In this document: positions 5,996 through 14,153 of the stretch, one piece after another | Layout of the letters: every line of letters begins with the position of its first letter | Position numbering within the stretch: position 1 is the stretch's first letter | Source of the DNA: a virus | Reading direction: 5' to 3' (one strand) | IMG/VR virus record: IMGVR_UViG_3300008339_000456 | Span: 1 to 24,489 of that record | Length of the DNA stretch: 24,489 bases | Translations under genes and position numbers: made by a program | The notes under the pieces: generated by a model | What the model was told of the DNA's origin: nothing | Databases searched by the model: none | Seen by the model: the letters and a program-made list of their open reading frames with translations, nothing else

Positions 5996-7533
5996 TACAA
6001 CCGTCCCTCTTTGGAATGAATGTCTATCTTTTGGATAGAAATTGACTGCGATTCAAGCTGCGCCTCAAACCCGATTTGCACCACTGTACCACTGCCAGAA
6101 GCAGGAATTGTAACCAAATTTGTGACCTGATTTGAGGAATATTCGGCTATTCCGTACTCACCGACACCATACTCTGCTGGAGTGATACTACTTAACGTAA
6201 CTGTACCTATGTCTGTCCCGGGAATATAGTCATACCCCCACTTCACCACAATGTCCTGACTTTGTGCTCCTAAAACGATCATCTTGATCTTTTTGAGCAT
6301 GGATAGGGCGGACGGACGACCAAAATCCATCCATGTAGTGTAGTAGGTCATTCGGTAGGTAGCACCTCCGTCAGTGAACCCGTCGTACTTTGCCACGTAC
6401 CCTGCTTTACCAATCAGCAGACTTCTACTCTTGGTATAAAGGTATGACCGTGGGGTGATGCTCGTCCAAACCGTCACCCTTGCCGCACCATCTGGAAGCA
6501 TGAACCGAGTGTCAAAACAGTAAGTAATCCCGCTGCTTCTGAATGACAGTACATAGAACGAGTCTGATATTGAGAATGCCGACTTCACATCTACAGCGAC
6601 TACCGACCCAATATAACCCAAAATATCGTCGTTGACGTTGCGGCTGACCGCGTTGATTGGGGCAGACTTTTCCTGAATGGTTCGGGAAATCGACTGTACC
6701 CCACCGCTTGACAAGAACAGTACGTCCCTACCCGTCACCTGTACGCTGTCCCTTGCCACGCACCCAATACCAATGATCGAGTCGGCTAGGGTCATTGTGG
6801 ATGGCGTAAGCGCACCAGAGTAAATCAGTATCTGTCGTGTGCCGAATATGATGAGGTTGTTGTTGTGCGCTGCCAGTGCGGTAATCTCATCTGCGCCACC
6901 GGGCCACACACTAGTCAGGTCAAGTGAACCGGATGTACCGCCAGTCCACTTTTGATGTGTGCCTGTATCCGACCACTTGACAGTCACCTTATCTGTCGTA
7001 GTTCTAGCAGCCCACACACGCCCATATGCACTAATTCCGCAATCGGCCAAGGGAACAGTACCAGAATAGGTCGGATGCTCACTCATCCGGCGATACTGTG
7101 TAGTGCTGAGTGCGGTGTCGTAAATCAACGGGTCATGGCCAGATTGGAATAAGACTAAAGCATTGAAATGTGGAGCCATCTGCCAGTTACTTGCCGTGAT
7201 TGTAGGTGCTACTCCACCACCTCCGTAAGTCAACTCAGTCAGTGCAGTACCTGTGAATTTGAATATCTTGTTGTTGCCAGCAGCAATGATGGTGGTCGTA
7301 CCGTTTACATCGGTATGCTCACCCATCGCGTCGATATTGGCTGTCCCTAGTGCAGCTTCTGTCGCATGTTGTGCAACCCATCCTTTGCGGGATGCCACTC
7401 GTCCAGCCCTGTCTATGACGCAGTTGGTCGCATCAAGCGCAAACCGTGGGTCAATTTCAGTAGGGGAGTCTTGCGTGTTCAGCCCGTAAAACCCGGGTGA
7501 AATCAGACTGACCGGGAGAATCGGCGCAGCCAT
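5995..7533 (-). CDS. Propeller-like tail protein (nozzle / stabilisation type)
   Basis: 512 residues from ATG 7533 (MAAPILPVSLISPGFYGLNT), sharing one base with the upstream TAA; an ATG at 7548 is discarded. The N-terminus has the opening ISPGFYGLNTQDSPTEIDPRFA and NCVIDRAGRVASRKGW, typical of P22 gp10-like or tail tubular B-like podovirus proteins. Repeated blades follow (ITALAAHNNNLIIFGTRQIL, IGIGCVARDSVQVTGRDVLF, YVLSFRSSGITYCFDT). The C-terminal beta domain ends IQKIDIHSKEGRL. It probably closes the portal/adaptor channel and anchors the fibres. Its position directly after the adaptor gene and before the first fibre gene supports this. Confidence 0.82.
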   Translation of the reverse strand: MAAPILPVSLISPGFYGLNTQDSPTEIDPRFALDATNCVIDRAGRVASRKGWVAQHATEAALGTANIDAMGEHTDVNGTTTIIAAGNNKIFKFTGTALTELTYGGGGVAPTITASNWQMAPHFNALVLFQSGHDPLIYDTALSTTQYRRMSEHPTYSGTVPLADCGISAYGRVWAARTTTDKVTVKWSDTGTHQKWTGGTSGSLDLTSVWPGGADEITALAAHNNNLIIFGTRQILIYSGALTPSTMTLADSIIGIGCVARDSVQVTGRDVLFLSSGGVQSISRTIQEKSAPINAVSRNVNDDILGYIGSVVAVDVKSAFSISDSFYVLSFRSSGITYCFDTRFMLPDGAARVTVWTSITPRSYLYTKSRSLLIGKAGYVAKYDGFTDGGATYRMTYYTTWMDFGRPSALSMLKKIKMIVLGAQSQDIVVKWGYDYIPGTDIGTVTLSSITPAEYGVGEYGIAEYSSNQVTNLVTIPASGSGTVVQIGFEAQLESQSISIQKIDIHSKEGRL

Positions 7534-8183
7534 TAGACAACACTCCACTGTGCCACGCTTGCGTCACGCGACACTTCAATGGCAATCTGGTCTGACAATG
7601 CACTGCGAGCCATTGCGCTTATCTCACTAGATGATAGGCCACCGTCCTCACCGCGCTCCGCAGCAGCCCTAGCCCACGCCAGTAACTCTACCGCTTCTGG
7701 CAGTATCTGTAGAACATCAGAGTCGGCAGACAGCGGCAACTGAGGTACACACAAGTTCACGTTCATCGTGTATGTGCCATCTGGTGTTGGGTACAGCGAG
7801 ATAGTGCTGTCAGTACCATCATTGCCATTCCATGCGTAATACACCGGAATGCCATTGGTCAGGGTCAACAGTTGCAACTGGTTCTGAATCCACTTGTACG
7901 AAACGCTAGTCAGGCTAGTCTGACGACCGGCGGTGACGCAGTTTACAGTGGTGTCTTTGTAGCGCAGACCTGACCCAACCACCAAATAGTCATTCACTCC
8001 AACAGTGGTGATTACAGGTATGGTCGTGTACTGCGCGTCCCACTGCCAAGCGTCCTCTACTTGCCGCTTAGCATCGTTGACGAACTGACCAATGAGGGTT
8101 GAGTATTTCCTCTCCGTGACTGTACTTACGGTGTTCTCACGCAGTCTACGCAGCACGTTATTGACGAGTTCTAGGTATGTCAT
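7533..8183 (-). CDS. Head-tail adaptor (SU10-adaptor / tail tubular A type)
   Basis: 216 residues. The N-terminus MTYLELVNNVLRRLRENTVS, then FVNDAKRQVEDAWQWDAQYT, is the hallmark of the podovirus adaptor family found in phage SU10 and related to T7 gp11. Next come a beta part (TTIPVITTVGVNDYLVVGSG) and ISLYPTPDGTYTMNVNLCVP. The C-terminal helices include ILPEAVELLAWARAAAERGE. Family role: a ring that binds below the portal and joins head to tail. ATG 8183 directly abuts the stop of the ejection-type gene upstream. Its presence argues for a short-tailed virion. Confidence 0.85.
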   Translation of the reverse strand: MTYLELVNNVLRRLRENTVSTVTERKYSTLIGQFVNDAKRQVEDAWQWDAQYTTIPVITTVGVNDYLVVGSGLRYKDTTVNCVTAGRQTSLTSVSYKWIQNQLQLLTLTNGIPVYYAWNGNDGTDSTISLYPTPDGTYTMNVNLCVPQLPLSADSDVLQILPEAVELLAWARAAAERGEDGGLSSSEISAMARSALSDQIAIEVSRDASVAQWSVV

Positions 8184-10394
8184 TTATTGTTCGCCTGTAA
8201 GTAAACCCTTGGGACGTGCTCTCATCGTAACAATTCTACGAATCTCCACGGGGGCCTTTTCCCATGCTACTTTTTCAGCAGCGGTCATTCGAAAACCTTG
8301 TCCAGATGCTATTTTTTCAGCAGCCTTTCGCAAATTACCTCCGGTATCCCCAAGAAAAATCTCAGGTGTTGCACCTTTTACGCCTTGGTCTGCCGCACGT
8401 AGTTTTCCTGTGATGGGGTCAAGTTCGTACAACATACCTCCGCTTGCAGGTTTGCGAGGGGTTGCCGCTTCTGCTGCTGCTTGTGCTGCCTCTGCCGCCC
8501 GACCCTGACGCATGCTGAGGTCACGCACTCTGGCGTCCTCCATTCGCAACGCTCCAAGTTGTCCACTTACAGGTTCACTAGACATTCCAATACGAGGTGT
8601 AGTGATTTCATCGCCTACAAACATGGGATTTGGGTCAACCTTACCGCGAGTAAAGTTAGGTCGATACGGCATCTCACCTACCACCTCAGTAGGTGACACA
8701 TAAGGTACAACACCCCGCTGCGGTACTGCTTTTGGTTCTTCTACACTTACACCATATCCCAATTCGGCGCGGGTTGGCGCGGGTCTAAATTTCAAAGATT
8801 GTGCGAATGTGGATGGCTTGTTTAATTCCTCCACCATCAGTTTTCCGAGTTTTTTCTTGTCCCCTCCAAATTCAGTTGGGGCCATTAGTCTAGTAAGCGC
8901 TTTTTCAACTTTTGACCCTGCTGCACCCTCAGTGGCCCGAATTAAAGTGTTCGTTATGGTTGCAATTCGATCTAACAGATTGACACCTTTGATCGGGTTC
9001 TCAGTCCCTGTTACTATTTCTCGCGTAGACCCCATTGCCTTTGATGCTAAATCTACCTCTTTTTGCAACAAATCCTCGGTGTTTCTGATTGCTCTTGCAC
9101 CTTTTGCGTAAGGTTCTATGTAACCAGTAGACCACAACTTACCCGCATTGGGGTTAGCTCTCATTACTGCATCGTCAATAGCATCATCTATCGCTAGTTG
9201 AATGACTCGTTCAACTTTTGCAGCTTTCTTTTTGTCCCAATCGGCGGACTCCTTTGAGTATTTTCCGATAGTGGACGACAACTGTTTGCGTATGGTGTGC
9301 AATTCGGCGGGGTCTGGTGAGCCGTTTTCAGTCAACCGTGTGATTTTTGCTCTTATGTCGCCCGTTACATTTTGCAACACGTCATCCGATAAATTGCCGG
9401 ATGCTGTCCTGAAAGCATCAATTCTGTTGAGTATTGGCTGTGCGTTCACACCTCCGACTTTTGCCAAATTGAGTGAAGTTTCCCGCACAGGAGACAATGT
9501 GTTTTCTAACGTGGTTCTCGTATTTTGTATTTTGCGAGAAACCCCCTTGCTTACAAGTTCAGCAAAAGTTGCGTTATTCTCATTGGATAATTTCTGTAGT
9601 GCTGCTATGTCGGCATTATCTATAGCGGCTGCAACTTGGCCTGCCGTGGCGGATTCGTCGGCAGTTAACATCGCGTTCGATACTTGTCCTGCACGTTTTC
9701 CCGAAACCTTGAGTGCCAATCTTGCTGCCCCGCGCTCGGCGGCAGACTCGGAAACCAGCGGTGTAATAATATTTTTGGCTGTTCTGGCGGTTCCTTGTAC
9801 CCCCATTATCAGCGGCATTGCAGCCACTGGTGCAGCAACGCCTGCTACAAACTGCGCTGTTGGACTTAGCCCGCCCTCCTTTGCCATCTCAGCCGCTGTC
9901 CCACTTGTTCCTGCCATAGAAAGTTGTGCTGCCGGTTGAGATGCCATTACACGACCTACATTTTGGGCTGTTTGGGACAATGCCTGTGAACCCTGCATTG
10001 CTTGACCAAGTTTCATCAATGGTGTGCCACTCGCCATTGCCCTAGACCCCGCACCAACTACACGTTCCATTGATGTGCGTGGTTTTGGCGCACCCAAATA
10101 GTCAGCAAACATTTCACCCATGTTTGTGCTTGCGCCTCTGATCCCCATAGCCTCCATTGGCGCACCAATCAATTGCGGAATGCTTCCCAATCCCTCTAAA
10201 CCGTGACGCAAAGTCAACCCGCCCTGTCGGAGCAATTCTTGTGAGAATGTAGGCTGCAATGAAGGTTTGGACTGCTGCGCTTGTTGAGGTATAGAACTTG
10301 CAGAATTGGAAGAAACATCAAAATTAGATGATCTGGCTTCCAATTCTGCCATTCGGCGCAATGCTTCCAATTCTGCACGAGGATCGTTTGTCAT
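8184..10394 (-). CDS. Large internal virion / ejection-type protein
   Basis: 736 residues, largest gene in the window, with ATG 10394 overlapping the upstream stop as ATGA. Rich in Ala, Met, Lys and Ser. The first third is Gly/Ala-rich with a hydrophobic stretch near residues ~175-200 (AQFVAGVAAPVAAMPLIMGV). The middle is helical (IAALQKLSNENNATFAELVS and KKAAKVERVIQLAIDDAIDD). The C-terminal third is basic and Pro-rich and ends VTMRARPKGLLTGEQ. Similar long helical proteins upstream of adaptor genes in podoviruses are internal core proteins ejected with the DNA. No lysozyme or peptidase motif was seen, so ejection function is inferred from place and composition. Confidence 0.75.
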   Translation of the reverse strand: MTNDPRAELEALRRMAELEARSSNFDVSSNSASSIPQQAQQSKPSLQPTFSQELLRQGGLTLRHGLEGLGSIPQLIGAPMEAMGIRGASTNMGEMFADYLGAPKPRTSMERVVGAGSRAMASGTPLMKLGQAMQGSQALSQTAQNVGRVMASQPAAQLSMAGTSGTAAEMAKEGGLSPTAQFVAGVAAPVAAMPLIMGVQGTARTAKNIITPLVSESAAERGAARLALKVSGKRAGQVSNAMLTADESATAGQVAAAIDNADIAALQKLSNENNATFAELVSKGVSRKIQNTRTTLENTLSPVRETSLNLAKVGGVNAQPILNRIDAFRTASGNLSDDVLQNVTGDIRAKITRLTENGSPDPAELHTIRKQLSSTIGKYSKESADWDKKKAAKVERVIQLAIDDAIDDAVMRANPNAGKLWSTGYIEPYAKGARAIRNTEDLLQKEVDLASKAMGSTREIVTGTENPIKGVNLLDRIATITNTLIRATEGAAGSKVEKALTRLMAPTEFGGDKKKLGKLMVEELNKPSTFAQSLKFRPAPTRAELGYGVSVEEPKAVPQRGVVPYVSPTEVVGEMPYRPNFTRGKVDPNPMFVGDEITTPRIGMSSEPVSGQLGALRMEDARVRDLSMRQGRAAEAAQAAAEAATPRKPASGGMLYELDPITGKLRAADQGVKGATPEIFLGDTGGNLRKAAEKIASGQGFRMTAAEKVAWEKAPVEIRRIVTMRARPKGLLTGEQ

Positions 10395-11710
10395 TTATTA
10401 AACCTCGCCTTAAGTGCTGCCAATTCTGCTTGTTCCGCTGGTGTAAGTGGAGATTTTCCAGTTGGAAGTTGAGATTTTTGATCTTGCGCTTTTGTATCGG
10501 CTGGTGATTTCTCAATCTGAGGAAGCAACCCGACCTCAATCATTCGCGCCTTGGCAAATTGCCACGCGGCGAGTCTCGTCTCAATTGGTTTATTTGGATT
10601 AGCTATGTCCCCTAACTGACCAACAATAAAATCACGATCAGCATTACTCACGCCTGCGCCGAGTTTTCCACCCATCATTTCCATTACGATTCGATTTGAT
10701 GCTGCGGCAAGAGTATTTATAGCCTGTGCTCCTTTTGTGGAAGCACCAAAAAACCCGGCGATAGACGCGCCTGCTTGTTCTAATCCACCGCTTGTTGAAT
10801 TCTTAATTAGAGTCTCAATTTGGTCATTTCCAGTCGCCGGGTCATACCCCGCAGCCTTCAGGAATCCGGCTGTTTTCTTTTGATCTGCTTCGGATACCGC
10901 CTTGACCTTTCCTCCAGCAGTACCTGCCATTGCTGTATCGTAAACATCTTGGTCAATCAACCCATTGTCGAGTTCCCACTTGAGTCTAGCTTCGCGTGTC
11001 AAATTCTTTGGTGGTGTCACTCCGCCAGCGCCAGCACCATCACCGCCTCGCCCACGCGTTCTATCCGGTTGAATCAAGACCTTCGGTTCCCCTGTGACCA
11101 TGTTTCTAACAACCGTCGCACCGTTTAGTTGATACGGGTCGCTCCATTCACCCTTGGTTTTCGCTTTTCCATCCAACCATGCGCGAATATTCTTTGCCGC
11201 GCCTGATTCGGGGGGCAGCTTCTCAAGCATCATCATGGCTTGAACTTCAGGGGGAAGATTCGGAAACTCATTGGATTTTGGTTCACGTAAAGCACGTTCC
11301 GCAACAGCCAACTCGCGCTGGGTCTTTGCGTCCTCGTAGGTCAACTTTGATGCGGCAGCCTGCATCTCACGCGCTTTGTTCAGGGCAATCTGCGCCTCAC
11401 GCGACATCCCGGCATCGTTGAATGCCTTGGCAGTCTGCATCAAACCGTCAGCAGTGGTAGTGTCGTACTTGGAGCTAATGTCCTGTACTTTCTTGATTCG
11501 ACTCTCAGCGGTGTTCTCGTAACCGAGCGCACCCATGATAGGCTTCATCAACATACCGCCTGCTTTATACATCAGGTAGCTGTTGCGCTGATTGTCGTCC
11601 ATTCCGGCAAAATTAACCGCAGCCTGATCGTCACGCTGGGTCTGAGCCTGTGTGTACTCGTCAAGTGAGGGGCCAAATAGCCCACCTTGGGGCATTGCTT
11701 GTGTAGCCAT
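10391..11710 (-). CDS. Internal virion / ejection-type protein
   Basis: 439 residues. The N-terminus is MATQAMPQGGLFGPSLDEYT, then a helical region (SSKYDTTTADGLMQTAKAFN, EAQIALNKAREMQAAASKLT). A Gly-rich linker (RTRGRGGDGAGAGGVTPP) separates it from a second helical part with AGASIAGFFGASTKGAQAIN and FIVGQLGDIANPNKPIETRL. The C-terminus is Lys/Gln-rich (SPLTPAEQAELAALKARFNK). The sequence DKPIETRLAAWQFAKARM-type ending is seen in ejection proteins that follow coat genes. It lies between two other Ala/Met-rich genes. I infer a virion-internal role; no enzyme motif is visible. Confidence 0.72.
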   Translation of the reverse strand: MATQAMPQGGLFGPSLDEYTQAQTQRDDQAAVNFAGMDDNQRNSYLMYKAGGMLMKPIMGALGYENTAESRIKKVQDISSKYDTTTADGLMQTAKAFNDAGMSREAQIALNKAREMQAAASKLTYEDAKTQRELAVAERALREPKSNEFPNLPPEVQAMMMLEKLPPESGAAKNIRAWLDGKAKTKGEWSDPYQLNGATVVRNMVTGEPKVLIQPDRTRGRGGDGAGAGGVTPPKNLTREARLKWELDNGLIDQDVYDTAMAGTAGGKVKAVSEADQKKTAGFLKAAGYDPATGNDQIETLIKNSTSGGLEQAGASIAGFFGASTKGAQAINTLAAASNRIVMEMMGGKLGAGVSNADRDFIVGQLGDIANPNKPIETRLAAWQFAKARMIEVGLLPQIEKSPADTKAQDQKSQLPTGKSPLTPAEQAELAALKARFNK

Positions 11711-11712
11711 GA

Positions 11713-12726
11713 TTAATCGCCCCCCGTTCCGCTACCGAAGAAATGACTATCCATTCCCGGCGTACCGTAGGAAGGTTGCTGCTGCACTGGTCGTTGATAC
11801 TGACCGTAGGCACTGGCGGCACCTTGGAGCATTCCACCCCAATCCATTGGCTTGACATTAGACATTATCGCACCCGCCCTTGCCATTCCTGTAGACATGG
11901 CAGTGGACGGGTTGTACGCTGTCTGTGACGATTTGCCCATGCTCATACCTGCATCAAATGAACTGCGGCCCATTTCCTCAAGTGTTCCCGCACCACCCAT
12001 TGCGGTAGCGTAAGGAGAATATGCTGCGTTCTGAACGCCGTACATGCCCGTTAGCATCTGACCACCAGAACCGACTAGACCTGACCCAAAATTGGCAAAC
12101 TCCATGCCTCCTTTTACAGCCTGCGAAGCTAGATCGCGGTCTTGTTGTGCAATGGAGTTGTAGTACGCCGCCATTTCAGGGTTTGCGGCAAGCATTCCAG
12201 CGTCACCACCAACAGCTAGACCAACACGGCCCGTAGCGTTGAGGTTTTCACGCACTTTGGCGTATTCCCGCGCTCTCGGTGCAGACAATGCGAGTTGCAT
12301 GTCCTCCATGTACTTTTGCGCTTGCTCGCGTGGGTCGGTAGCCAAATACCTGTTGCCAAGGCTCATCATGCCCTGTGCAGCTTGGCCCATTGGTGCAGTA
12401 GCCGAACGTGCTTGCTCAAACTGGTCAAGCAACCCCGGAGCCATACCCATGAGTCGGGATTGTTGTGCGAGTAGTTCGGGACTGAGAGTGTATCCGCCAC
12501 CCTTCAACCGACCGTCACCGTCAAATTGAAAACTGGATGTGCCGAAGCGATTGGTCGTACCTACAGGGCGAAATCTGGCTTCGCGTCGAGCTTCTGCGTC
12601 AGAAGCTGCCTGCATTTCAGCAGCCGCCATCTGTGCGTCTGCTGCTCTTGATGCTGCCTGCCGCTGGGCATTTGCGGAGATCATGCCGCCCGCAAGGTTT
12701 GCTACTATTGGTACTGCTGCTGGCAT
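11713..12726 (-). CDS. Ala/Met/Gly-rich ejection-type protein
   Basis: 337 residues from ATG 12726 with AAGGA upstream (minus strand, about nine bases before the start). The N-terminus MPAAVPIVANLAGGMISANA is hydrophobic and could act as a membrane-active segment. A helical Ala-rich region follows (AADAQMAAAEMQAASDAEAR), then FRPVGTTNRFGTSSFQFDGD. The C-terminal half is rich in Gly, Met, Ser and Tyr and ends MDSHFFGSGTGGD. Such proteins accompany the other internal virion proteins in short-tailed phages. Its start lies inside the GNAT-like gene's end (22-base overlap). Function is inferred from neighbours. Confidence 0.72.
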   Translation of the reverse strand: MPAAVPIVANLAGGMISANAQRQAASRAADAQMAAAEMQAASDAEARREARFRPVGTTNRFGTSSFQFDGDGRLKGGGYTLSPELLAQQSRLMGMAPGLLDQFEQARSATAPMGQAAQGMMSLGNRYLATDPREQAQKYMEDMQLALSAPRAREYAKVRENLNATGRVGLAVGGDAGMLAANPEMAAYYNSIAQQDRDLASQAVKGGMEFANFGSGLVGSGGQMLTGMYGVQNAAYSPYATAMGGAGTLEEMGRSSFDAGMSMGKSSQTAYNPSTAMSTGMARAGAIMSNVKPMDWGGMLQGAASAYGQYQRPVQQQPSYGTPGMDSHFFGSGTGGD

Positions 12727-13181
12727 AAAAACTCGTCCTTTGTCACACCTAATGAAAACTGGTCTATCAATTCGCCAGATACACGAATGCTCTTGCGGTT
12801 AATACCCTCGTCCTTCATTCCGGCTCTGCGAGCATACGCTAGAGCAAGCGGGTTGTTGACAGGAACATGAGTCACAACTTTCTCAAATTCTGTGTTTGAG
12901 AACAGCCACAATAATACCTCATTTGCGGCAATTTTTGCCAATTTTCCACGCGCTTCCGGCATTAAACACGTATGTATCTCGCAAGTTGTCCTGCTGTGGG
13001 GGTGAACATAATACACCCCCAAGTGCTTACCGTCTTGCGAATACTCTAACCAATACACAACCTCATCGACACATGGAGTGTACGTCTGAGACTCGGAATA
13101 ATCATCCGATGACCAAGGCCAATTGTGTGGGTGCGTTACTGCATCCCTGATAACATCTTTGTCAAAGATTCTTGTTATCAC
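12705..13181 (-). CDS. GNAT-fold acetyltransferase-like protein
   Basis: 158 residues from a GTG at 13181 that overlaps the upstream stop (GTGA); no ATG near the start suits it. The central part shows a GNAT outline. A beta strand (GVYYVHPHSRTTCEIHTCLM) is followed by the motif-A-like loop and helix ARGKLAKIAANEVLLWLF (R/Q-x-x-G/A position), then motif B VNNPLALAYARRAGMKDEG with the usual N-x-x-A-x-x-x-Y-x-x-x-G-M pattern. Phage GNAT-like proteins of this size occur among virion genes (DUF2824-type). Substrate is unknown. Placed between virion proteins, it may modify a virion or host protein; that is inference. Confidence 0.78.
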   Translation of the reverse strand: MITRIFDKDVIRDAVTHPHNWPWSSDDYSESQTYTPCVDEVVYWLEYSQDGKHLGVYYVHPHSRTTCEIHTCLMPEARGKLAKIAANEVLLWLFSNTEFEKVVTHVPVNNPLALAYARRAGMKDEGINRKSIRVSGELIDQFSLGVTKDEFLCQQQYQ

Positions 13182-13486
13182 GACTGCATGAGAGCTTGTT
13201 TGATCTGCATCACCATCTGAACCAGTTGGTTCGGGTCGTTCATTACTTTTTGCAAAGCTGCTGCAACCTCTTGCGTACCCTCGCCACCCATTTGCGTCAA
13301 TTGCTGAATGACTTGCGTTACAGTTTGTGGGCTCGGGTCTTGCAAAATCGCGTCTGCCATTTGCAAGTAAGCCGAATTGTCAACCGGGGCTTGCTGTGGC
13401 ATTCCTCCACCACTCATCATCCCACCTTGGGGCATCCGAGCCTGCTGTGGCATTTGTTCGCCACCCATCATGTCCATCATTCCCAT
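13178..13486 (-). CDS. Met/Gln-rich small phage protein
   Basis: 102 residues. The N-terminus is a low-complexity Met/Gly/Gln/Pro stretch (MGMMDMMGGEQMPQQARMPQ and MMSGGGMPQQAP). The C-terminal two-thirds is helical (VTQVIQQLTQMGGEGTQEVA, VMNDPNQLVQMVMQIKQALM). No membrane segment is visible. It follows the small Lys/Pro-rich gene by two bases and is coupled to the GNAT-like gene by a 4-nt overlap. It could be a minor virion protein. I do not know the family's function. Confidence 0.72.
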   Translation of the reverse strand: MGMMDMMGGEQMPQQARMPQGGMMSGGGMPQQAPVDNSAYLQMADAILQDPSPQTVTQVIQQLTQMGGEGTQEVAAALQKVMNDPNQLVQMVMQIKQALMQS

Positions 13487-13488
13487 GA

Positions 13489-13710
13489 TTAGTCCTGTAA
13501 AAAAGAGGGTACTTTAGGTGGTTTGCCGGAGCGTTTTTTCAGCACTTCTTGGGTGGGCGCTTGCTGCGGTTCTGCTTCGATGGTTTTTGGGGTTTCAGCA
13601 TCTTTTACTTCCTCGTAGCCTTCATGCTTACGCATCGAATCAATGTCTCCCTCTTTGGTGAAGGATACAGTGTTGCCGGAGCGTTTGCACTTGAAGGTTA
13701 CAGTGTTCAT
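13489..13710 (-). CDS. Small Lys/Pro-rich protein, translated from a terminator-embedded RBS
   Basis: 73 residues (MNTVTFKCKRSGNTVSFTKE; tail PTQEVLKKRSGKPPKVPSFL). The N-terminal 35 residues resemble a short beta module found in phage virion-associated small proteins, and the C-terminus is an extended basic/proline tail. Its ATG lies directly after the T-tract of the terminator at 13711-13734. The only purine-rich ribosome site is GGGGGAG in the 3' arm of that hairpin, seven bases upstream. The gene would thus be expressed from read-through transcripts and with its ribosome site in a stem. No function is known to me. Confidence 0.68.
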   Translation of the reverse strand: MNTVTFKCKRSGNTVSFTKEGDIDSMRKHEGYEEVKDAETPKTIEAEPQQAPTQEVLKKRSGKPPKVPSFLQD

Positions 13711-13734
13711 AAAAAGACTCCCCCGAAGGGGAGT
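13711..13734 (-). terminator. Intrinsic terminator with UUCG loop
   Basis: On the minus strand: ACTCCCC, loop TTCG, GGGGAGT, then C and TTTTT. This is a perfect 7-bp GC-rich stem closed by the extra-stable cUUCGg tetraloop, followed by a short T-tract. It lies ten bases after the stop of the small virion gene at 13745-14104. It should reduce transcription into the genes to the left while leaving capsid expression high. The five-base T-tract is short, so read-through is likely. The 3' arm also provides the ribosome site of the next gene. Confidence 0.85.
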
Positions 13735-13744
13735 AGATCAAGGA

Positions 13745-14104
13745 TTACCAAGAGGGGCGACCAACTAACATTTTGAAACCGCCATCATTCAACACATCGG
13801 CGTCGTATGCGTCGGCTACTTCGTCCACATTGGTCAGAACCATTATCACAGTATCTGCCGCAGAAACGAAGCCTGTGACAATAAGTTGCGAATTGGCATC
13901 AATTAGCGCTTTGCCAAAACTGATACCGAGCACCATGTCACCCAAGGCGACACCGGGAACAGTAAGAGTAATGCGAACCGATACGTCATCTGCAATAGCA
14001 TCTTGGTCGGTAACCGTTCCGGTAACCGCCCACATTTCTTTGAACATACCTTGGAACTGTTTAGTTCCCTGTTCCACTCGGCTGACAGCCATCGTATTTG
14101 CCAT
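13745..14104 (-). CDS. Small virion protein after the major capsid gene
   Basis: 119 residues (MANTMAVSRVEQGTKQFQGM, body beta-rich with DDVSVRITLTVPGVALGDMV and VTGFVSAADTVIMVLTNVDE). It starts at ATG 14104 with AAAGGA seven bases upstream. Length, beta content and position between the major capsid gene and a strong terminator fit a head decoration or auxiliary capsid protein, probably made in high amount. No family was identified with certainty; a small head-completion protein is an alternative. Confidence 0.75.
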   Translation of the reverse strand: MANTMAVSRVEQGTKQFQGMFKEMWAVTGTVTDQDAIADDVSVRITLTVPGVALGDMVLGISFGKALIDANSQLIVTGFVSAADTVIMVLTNVDEVADAYDADVLNDGGFKMLVGRPSW

Positions 14105-14120
14105 GATTTATTCCTTTGTA

Positions 14121-14146
14121 AAGCGGGGAGGTTATTACACCTCCCC
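14121..14146 (-). terminator. Hairpin between capsid and downstream gene, possible leaky terminator
   Basis: On the minus strand: GGGGAGGT, loop of six bases (GTAATA), ACCTCCCC, then GCTTTAC. The 8-bp stem is perfect (arms 14125-14132 and 14139-14146). The T-run after it is only three bases, so it is a weak terminator or an mRNA 3'-end stabiliser/processing hairpin. It sits just after the capsid stop, so it could shape the capsid to decoration protein ratio. Confidence 0.6.
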
Positions 14147-14153
14147 TAAACCA

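Noticed and set aside
9202-9939. 245-codon open frame on the plus strand
   Set aside because: Antisense shadow of the 736-aa ejection-type gene; no ribosome site and no recognisable domain.
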